A DNA stretch of 6,297 nucleotides from an uncultured Bacteroidales bacterium (lineage in GTDB: Bacteria; Bacteroidota; Bacteroidia; Bacteroidales; JAUNSR01): contig CAMTOW010000132.1 in NCBI GenBank assembly GCA_947074245.1, forward strand, positions 1-6,297, in the 5' to 3' direction. Shown one piece after another: positions 6,001-6,297 of this stretch. The position numbers were made by a program, and so were the translations under genes. The notes beneath the pieces are model-generated. The model did not search any database and had not been told where the DNA came from. It was given only the letters and a program-made list of their open reading frames with translations. The first letter of the stretch is position 1. Each line of letters starts with the position of its first letter.

Positions 6001-6297
6001 CCAGATATTTATTGCCGGAATAAGCTTGCAGATTCGGATTTTCGAGAGCCGGTGAAGCCATCGAAGGGTTGAAAACTATATAAGCCATTTTACTTCCCGC
6101 AGTCGGATAAACGGCAGAACTGAGCGTATACGTGTTTTTCTGATCCAGATCGACATATTTCCAACCGATCATACCGCTTGAGTTGACCTCAAAATCCTCA
6201 TGACTTTCGAAGTCTTCAAATAATCCGTTCAGCGCTTCCGTATTATTCCAAGATAGAGAAACCGTCTTTTCATTGACCTCATTAACGATCAGGTAGG
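1..6297 (-). CDS. Giant multidomain surface/secreted protein of FnIII, cleaved-adhesin and propeller-like modules (partial at both ends)
   Basis: One minus-strand frame runs without a stop through the whole window (complete codons 6295 down to 2; 2,098 residues), so the gene is longer than 6.3 kb and both ends are missing. The translation is coherent throughout, with regularly spaced Ig-fold signatures: 'L-x-W' strands, 'G-Y-x-x-Y-R-D-G', and 'G-N-Y-x-Y' strands. Interleaved with these are three cleaved-adhesin/choice-of-anchor-J jelly rolls, two propeller-like domains, two ~150-residue modules with Asp-box-like ends, one carboxypeptidase-regulatory-like domain and one ASH-like domain. It is rich in Asn, Tyr, Ser and Asp, has 15 Cys, and shows no transmembrane segment or protease, glycosidase or sialidase active site. 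Families with this make-up are exported adhesins or binding proteins of Bacteroidota, often type IX secretion cargo; the sorting domain that would prove this is not in the window. Function inferred: surface attachment or ligand binding. Gene identity unknown. Very sure of the ORF, moderately sure of the class. Confidence 0.96.
2..235 (-). other. Linker and probable start of FnIII-6 C-terminal half (runs off left edge)
   Basis: Residues 2021-2098. Residues 2021-2059 are polar, without recognisable strands. 'F-N-G-I-N-V-Y-K-K-V' (2062-2071) sits where 'L-x-G-Y-N-x-Y-R-D-G' is expected and probably restarts FnIII-6. The closing 'L-Y-E-V-N-I-V' (2085-2091) could be an F strand. The match is weaker than for any other host domain, and the frame is open at the edge. 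Confidence 0.5.
236..706 (-). other. ~150-residue payload module A, second copy, with Asp-box-like end
   Basis: Residues 1864-2020, inserted in FnIII-6. Landmarks match the first copy in order: 'L-K-W-H-S-G' (1869-1874), 'D-G-G-A-Y-Y-A-G-V-E-W' (1884-1894) then 'T-E-D-D-L', 'S-D-I-E-F-Y-I' (1908-1914), 'V-L-I-Y-E-N-N' (1923-1929), 'V-P-S-G-K-K-M-R-I-A-L' (1956-1966), 'D-E-G-P-E-V-N-G-K-G-N-L-Y-S' (1980-1993), and 'G-N-W-N-I-S-V' (2009-2015). The two copies are diverged at amino-acid level, with no obvious long nucleotide identity, so the duplication is old or the modules were acquired separately. Confidence 0.74.
290..331 (-). other. Asp-box-like motif in module A, second copy
   Basis: Residues 1989-2002 read 'G-N-L-Y-S-A-D-G-I-S-W-T-T-L', matching the first copy at 8 of 14 positions or better with conservative changes (G-N-L, S, D-G, W). 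It lies at the equivalent place, about ten residues before the 'G-N-x-x-I' end strand of the module. Confidence 0.55.
713..784 (-). other. FnIII-6, N-terminal half
   Basis: Residues 1838-1861: 'S-C-E-A-P-A-N-L-S-L' (1838-1847) and 'D-I-R-L-D-W-S-A-P' (1853-1861). A strong FnIII opening, split after W1858 exactly like FnIII-3. Confidence 0.82.
788..976 (-). other. FnIII-5, C-terminal half
   Basis: Residues 1774-1836: 'I-Y-A-F-D-I-I-R-D' (1777-1785) stands in for 'G-Y-x-x-Y-R-D', followed by 'F-T-D-C-N-L-L-P-G-N-Y-E-Y-Q-L' (1799-1813). Cys1802 and Cys1821 lie on neighbouring strands and could form a disulfide in this domain only, which is an inference. Confidence 0.75.
986..1474 (-). other. 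Jelly-roll (cleaved-adhesin-like) domain 3
   Basis: Residues 1608-1770. 'G-A-W-R-Y-Y-N' (1641-1647) is followed by 'H-Y-L-I-S-P-E-L' (1678-1685), the same motif as 'D-W-I-I-S-P-E-L' in domain 1. Then come 'F-I-F-G-F-S-A' (1691-1697), 'L-N-V-Y-V-S-Y-S-G' (1709-1717), 'V-R-Y-I-A-I-A-H-E' (1746-1754) and the terminal 'L-I-D-Q-I-Y-I' (1762-1768). 'Y-I-A-I-x-H' is the typical penultimate strand of cleaved-adhesin domains. The acidic-aromatic opening of the family ('F-E-x-x') is not obvious; 'E-L-F-T-G-S-E-W' (1609-1616) may replace it. Ligand unknown. Confidence 0.75.
1526..1600 (-). other. FnIII-5, degenerate N-terminal half
   Basis: Residues 1566-1590: 'D-C-S-L-H-Y' and 'Y-N-A-I-I-S-I-A-D-Y' occupy the place of the usual 'C-x-x-P-x-N-L' and 'x-V-x-L-x-W' strands, but the conserved Trp is absent. 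Assigned mainly from position and from the clear C-terminal half at 1777 onward, so this is tentative. Confidence 0.4.
1610..1786 (-). other. FnIII-4, C-terminal half
   Basis: Residues 1504-1562: 'L-S-G-Y-H-I-F-R-N-G-E-Q-I' (1505-1517) and 'A-G-N-Y-E-Y-Q-I-Q-S-V-Y' (1534-1545). It completes the domain opened at residues 1231-1253. Confidence 0.83.
1802..2479 (-). other. Beta-propeller-like domain 2
   Basis: Residues 1273-1498, inserted in FnIII-4. Repeats: 'I-A-S-D-G-T-Y-L-Y-T-S' (1293-1303) with 'F-N-K-Y-S-L-T-G-D-F' (1311-1320); 'I-T-F-D-G-T-Y-F-Y' (1335-1343) with 'L-Y-Q-L-D-F' (1351-1356); 'G-T-A-Y-H-N-N-R-I-Y-A-F' (1416-1427) with 'C-T-Y-D-L-N-S' (1438-1444); and 'G-L-T-I-F' with 'I-V-Y-L-A-A-I-M' (1479-1486), closing 'A-L-F-E-L' (1495-1499). 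The order and spacing match propeller 1 closely (the first two blades are offset by 704-705 residues). A glycine-rich loop 'N-G-N-G-G-F-E-T-G' (1382-1390) has no clear counterpart in copy 1. Likely a ligand- or partner-binding surface; no active site seen. Confidence 0.72.
2537..2605 (-). other. FnIII-4, N-terminal half
   Basis: Residues 1231-1253: 'L-A-P-Q-P-V-E-G-N-V' (1231-1240) and 'N-I-N-L-R-W-G-Y' (1245-1252). The strand ends at W1250, after which a short linker leads into propeller 2. The host resumes at residue 1504. Confidence 0.72.
2624..2794 (-). other. FnIII-3, C-terminal half
   Basis: Residues 1168-1224: 'L-L-G-Y-N-L-Y-R-D-G-E-K-I' (1169-1181) and 'G-Y-Y-Q-Y-A-I-S-A-V-Y' (1199-1209). 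These are the C'-G strands that complete the domain begun at residues 973-997. Confidence 0.83.
2816..3289 (-). other. ~150-residue payload module A, first copy, with Asp-box-like end
   Basis: Residues 1003-1160, inserted in FnIII-3. Landmarks: 'L-S-W-Y-S' (1007-1011), 'T-G-G-L-F-F-V-A-A-L-W' (1022-1032) followed by 'D-K-D-D-L', a 'I-D-S-I-Q-L-Q-L' strand (1045-1052), 'V-Q-V-Y-Q-D-G' (1061-1067), 'V-E-P-G-S-D-Y' (1096-1102), and 'G-N-L-F-S-E-D-G-K-N-W' (1129-1139) then 'G-N-F-A-I-A-F' (1150-1156). The same landmarks in the same order occur at residues 1864-2020. The module resembles one that I recall between FnIII halves in other Bacteroidota/Cloacimonadota secreted proteins; I do not know an established function or a family name for it. 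Confidence 0.72.
2870..2911 (-). other. Asp-box-like motif in module A, first copy
   Basis: Residues 1129-1142 read 'G-N-L-F-S-E-D-G-K-N-W-S-L-I'. This resembles the BNR/Asp-box beta-hairpin 'S-x-D-x-G-x-x-W' but is one residue shorter between Asp and Trp. It recurs only once (residues 1989-2002), so it marks the module and does not indicate a sialidase-type propeller. Confidence 0.55.
3305..3379 (-). other. FnIII-3, N-terminal half
   Basis: Residues 973-997: 'R-C-Y-A-P-F-N-T' (973-980) and 'T-V-R-L-S-W-D-S-P' (989-997). This is the A-B-C start of a FnIII domain, with the 'C-x-A-P' opening also seen at residues 1839-1842. The domain resumes at residue 1168. Confidence 0.78.
3386..3646 (-). 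other. FnIII-2 (intact, uninterrupted)
   Basis: Residues 884-970. 'Y-P-R-P-V-N-L-N-A' (884-892), 'T-V-A-L-Q-W' (899-904), 'T-G-Y-R-V-Y-R-N-D' (914-922) and 'G-N-Y-K-Y-S-V-Q-A-L-Y' (943-953) give all strand signatures of one FnIII domain in ~87 residues. Only ten residues separate W904 from G915, so this copy shows what the uninterrupted host looks like and where the others are split. Confidence 0.88.
3656..3841 (-). other. ASH-like Ig domain, C-terminal half
   Basis: Residues 819-880. 'G-I-T-F-S-P-L-N-G-T-L-N-P-G-E-S-T-D-I-Q' (822-841) followed by 'I-R-M-D-A-L' (842-847) is the second half of an ASH/BACON-type Ig domain ('x-x-P-x-x-G-x-L-x-P-G-E-S-x-x-I-x-V-x-x-D'). It closes the domain opened at residues 519-560. 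Confidence 0.78.
3848..4591 (-). other. Beta-propeller-like domain 1
   Basis: Residues 569-816. Blade-like repeats are visible: 'I-F-D-G-E-N-Y-Y' (589-596) with 'F-F-K-Y-D-K-N-G-D-F' (606-615); 'L-T-F-D-G-R-Y-V-Y' (631-639) with 'I-Y-K-I-D-L' (647-652); 'H-I-S-Y-D-T-R-N-G-E-L-W-I-G' (673-686) with 'I-C-R-I-D-M-D-G-N-V' (691-700); then 'Y-L-W-F-S' (728-732) with 'L-R-Q-F-R-L-S-T-L' (749-757). The pattern is 'D-G-x-Y-x-Y ... I-Y-K-x-D-x-x-x-x-x', as in NHL- and YVTN-type propellers. At about 230-250 residues it would be a compact propeller with perhaps five recognisable blades; the exact number is not clear. No catalytic residues are recognised. It is inserted in the ASH-like domain and is a paralogue of propeller 2. 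Confidence 0.72.
4616..4741 (-). other. ASH-like Ig domain, N-terminal half
   Basis: Residues 519-560. 'Q-T-T-V-K-M-S-N-T-G-N-G-P-V-Y-W-K-L' (540-557) is the hallmark 'x-x-x-N-T-G-x-x-x-L-x-W' strand pair of ASPM/SPD-2/Hydin-like and related bacterial Ig domains. The expected continuation ('x-P-x-x-G-x-L-x-P-G-E-S') is not adjacent. It appears 260 residues later, after propeller 1. Confidence 0.75.
4745..4978 (-). other. Carboxypeptidase-regulatory-like (CarboxypepD_reg) domain
   Basis: Residues 440-517, starting 'S-A-T-I-L-V-R-N-G' (441-449) and continuing with 'V-K-L-T-G' (458-462), 'T-D-L-S-G-T-W' (472-478), 'I-P-A-I-E-T-G-R-Y' (480-488) and 'I-K-D-G-Y-N-D-Y' (493-500). This is the standard seven-strand transthyretin-like pattern: new value, 'T-D-x-x-G', then 'G-x-Y-x-(I/V)-x-V-x-K-x-G-Y'. 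Such domains are structural spacers in Bacteroidota surface proteins with no enzymatic role. 'D-S-I' at 502-504 fits the Bacteroidota O-glycosylation consensus D-(S/T)-(A/I/L/V/M/T). Confidence 0.82.
4988..5464 (-). other. Jelly-roll (cleaved-adhesin/MAM-like) domain 2, free-standing
   Basis: Residues 278-436. It begins 'L-P-F-Y-E-S-F-D-T-W' (279-288), then 'G-W-S-L-P' and 'S-N-W-S-I'. It contains 'T-F-I-R-F-D-V-K-L' (346-354) and ends 'Y-W-H-V-D-N-I-K-V-W' (426-435), the 'V-D-N-I/V' terminal strand of choice-of-anchor-J and MAM-like folds. It lacks the 'W-I-I-S-P' motif of domain 1. Unlike jelly rolls 1 and 3 it is not flanked by two halves of a FnIII domain, and it leads directly into a carboxypeptidase-regulatory-like domain. 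Cys399 and Cys425 are close enough to pair, which is an inference. Confidence 0.75.
5477..5656 (-). other. FnIII-1, C-terminal half
   Basis: Residues 214-273. The domain resumes at 'L-A-G-F-N-L-Y-R-D-G' (217-226), followed by 'Y-G-N-Y-E-Y-S-V-S-A-V' (246-256), the F-G strands of a bacterial FnIII domain. Together with residues 1-18 it would make a complete ~80-residue domain once the jelly-roll insert is removed. Confidence 0.8.
5681..6220 (-). other. Cleaved-adhesin / choice-of-anchor-J jelly-roll domain 1
   Basis: Residues 26-205. It opens with 'F-E-D-F-E-S', the acidic-aromatic start of cleaved-adhesin domains, followed by 'G-W-K-Y-V-D-L-D' (44-51). It has the central 'N-D-W-I-I-S-P-E-L' motif (108-116), then a run of beta strands, and ends 'M-I-D-D-I-F-I' (196-202), the 'D-D-I/V' strand usual at the end of this fold. 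About 180 residues is normal for the family. Relatives form the haemagglutinin/adhesin segments of Porphyromonas gingivalis gingipains and bind host proteins or haem-bearing ligands; the ligand here is unknown. The domain sits inside FnIII-1. Confidence 0.82.
6242..6295 (-). other. FnIII-1, N-terminal half (cut by window edge)
   Basis: Residues 1-18 contain the strand 'T-V-S-L-S-W-N-N' (W16), the typical B-C strand end of a FnIII domain. The domain is broken here by a jelly-roll insert and resumes about 200 residues later at 'G-F-N-L-Y-R-D-G' (residues 219-226). The earlier A/B strands lie beyond the right edge of the window. Confidence 0.6.

Noticed and set aside
1..6297. Gingipain-type cysteine protease or other enzyme
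   Set aside because: The jelly-roll and FnIII architecture recalls gingipain adhesin regions, but no His-Cys protease core or other catalytic domain appears in any of the 2,098 residues. An enzyme could still lie outside the window.
1..6297. CRISPR arrays, tRNA/rRNA genes, insertion sequences, promoters and terminators
   Set aside because: Reading both strands showed no regularly spaced direct repeats, tRNA-like arms, terminal inverted repeats or hairpin-plus-T-run. Every base is accounted for by coding sequence, so there is no intergenic space for control elements.

Overview
The window is a single protein-coding fragment with no intergenic DNA. Reading the minus strand from position 6295 down to 2 gives 2,098 consecutive sense codons with no stop and no frame break. 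The frame stays open at both edges, so the start codon, any signal peptide, the C-terminus and all promoter and terminator signals lie outside. I checked the frame by placing tryptophan codons at predicted positions along the whole length (for example W110, W555, W904, W1250, W1616 and W1858), and all fell in register. Residue numbers below count from the first complete codon at 6295-6293, not from the true N-terminus.

The product is a giant, all-beta, modular extracellular protein of the kind found in Bacteroidota (Bacteroidales and relatives) and some related phyla such as Cloacimonadota. The clues are fibronectin type III (FnIII) domains with a 'G-Y-x-x-Y-R-(D/N)-G' signature and a 'G-N-Y-x-Y' strand, cleaved-adhesin / choice-of-anchor-J jelly-roll domains with a '(W/Y)-(L/I)-I-S-P-E-L' motif, a carboxypeptidase-regulatory-like fold, an ASPM/SPD-2/Hydin (ASH)-like Ig domain, and propeller-like 'F-D-G-x-Y-x-Y' repeats. 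Base composition is moderate. No species-level assignment is possible.

Domain order from N to C (right to left in the window): FnIII-1 split by a cleaved-adhesin domain; a second, free-standing jelly-roll domain; a carboxypeptidase-regulatory-like domain; an ASH-like Ig domain split by propeller 1; an intact FnIII-2; FnIII-3 split by a ~150-residue 'G-G-x-(F/Y)-x-x-A/G' module that ends in an Asp-box-like motif; FnIII-4 split by propeller 2; a degenerate FnIII-5 split by a third jelly-roll domain; and FnIII-6 split by a second copy of the ~150-residue module, running off the left edge.

The main observation is an architectural rule. Ig-fold scaffolds are repeatedly interrupted at the same place, just after the 'L-x-W' strand, by one of three kinds of payload domain. 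The interrupted domain then resumes with 'G-Y-x-x-Y-R-D-G' (FnIII) or 'G-x-L-x-P-G-E-S' (ASH). A similar split arrangement occurs in the haemagglutinin-adhesin regions of Porphyromonas gingivalis gingipains and HagA, with adhesin payloads. Here propellers and the ~150-residue module use the same slot. No catalytic domain is visible. Adhesion or ligand binding at the cell surface, probably after type IX secretion, is an inference from the family and not shown by this window.
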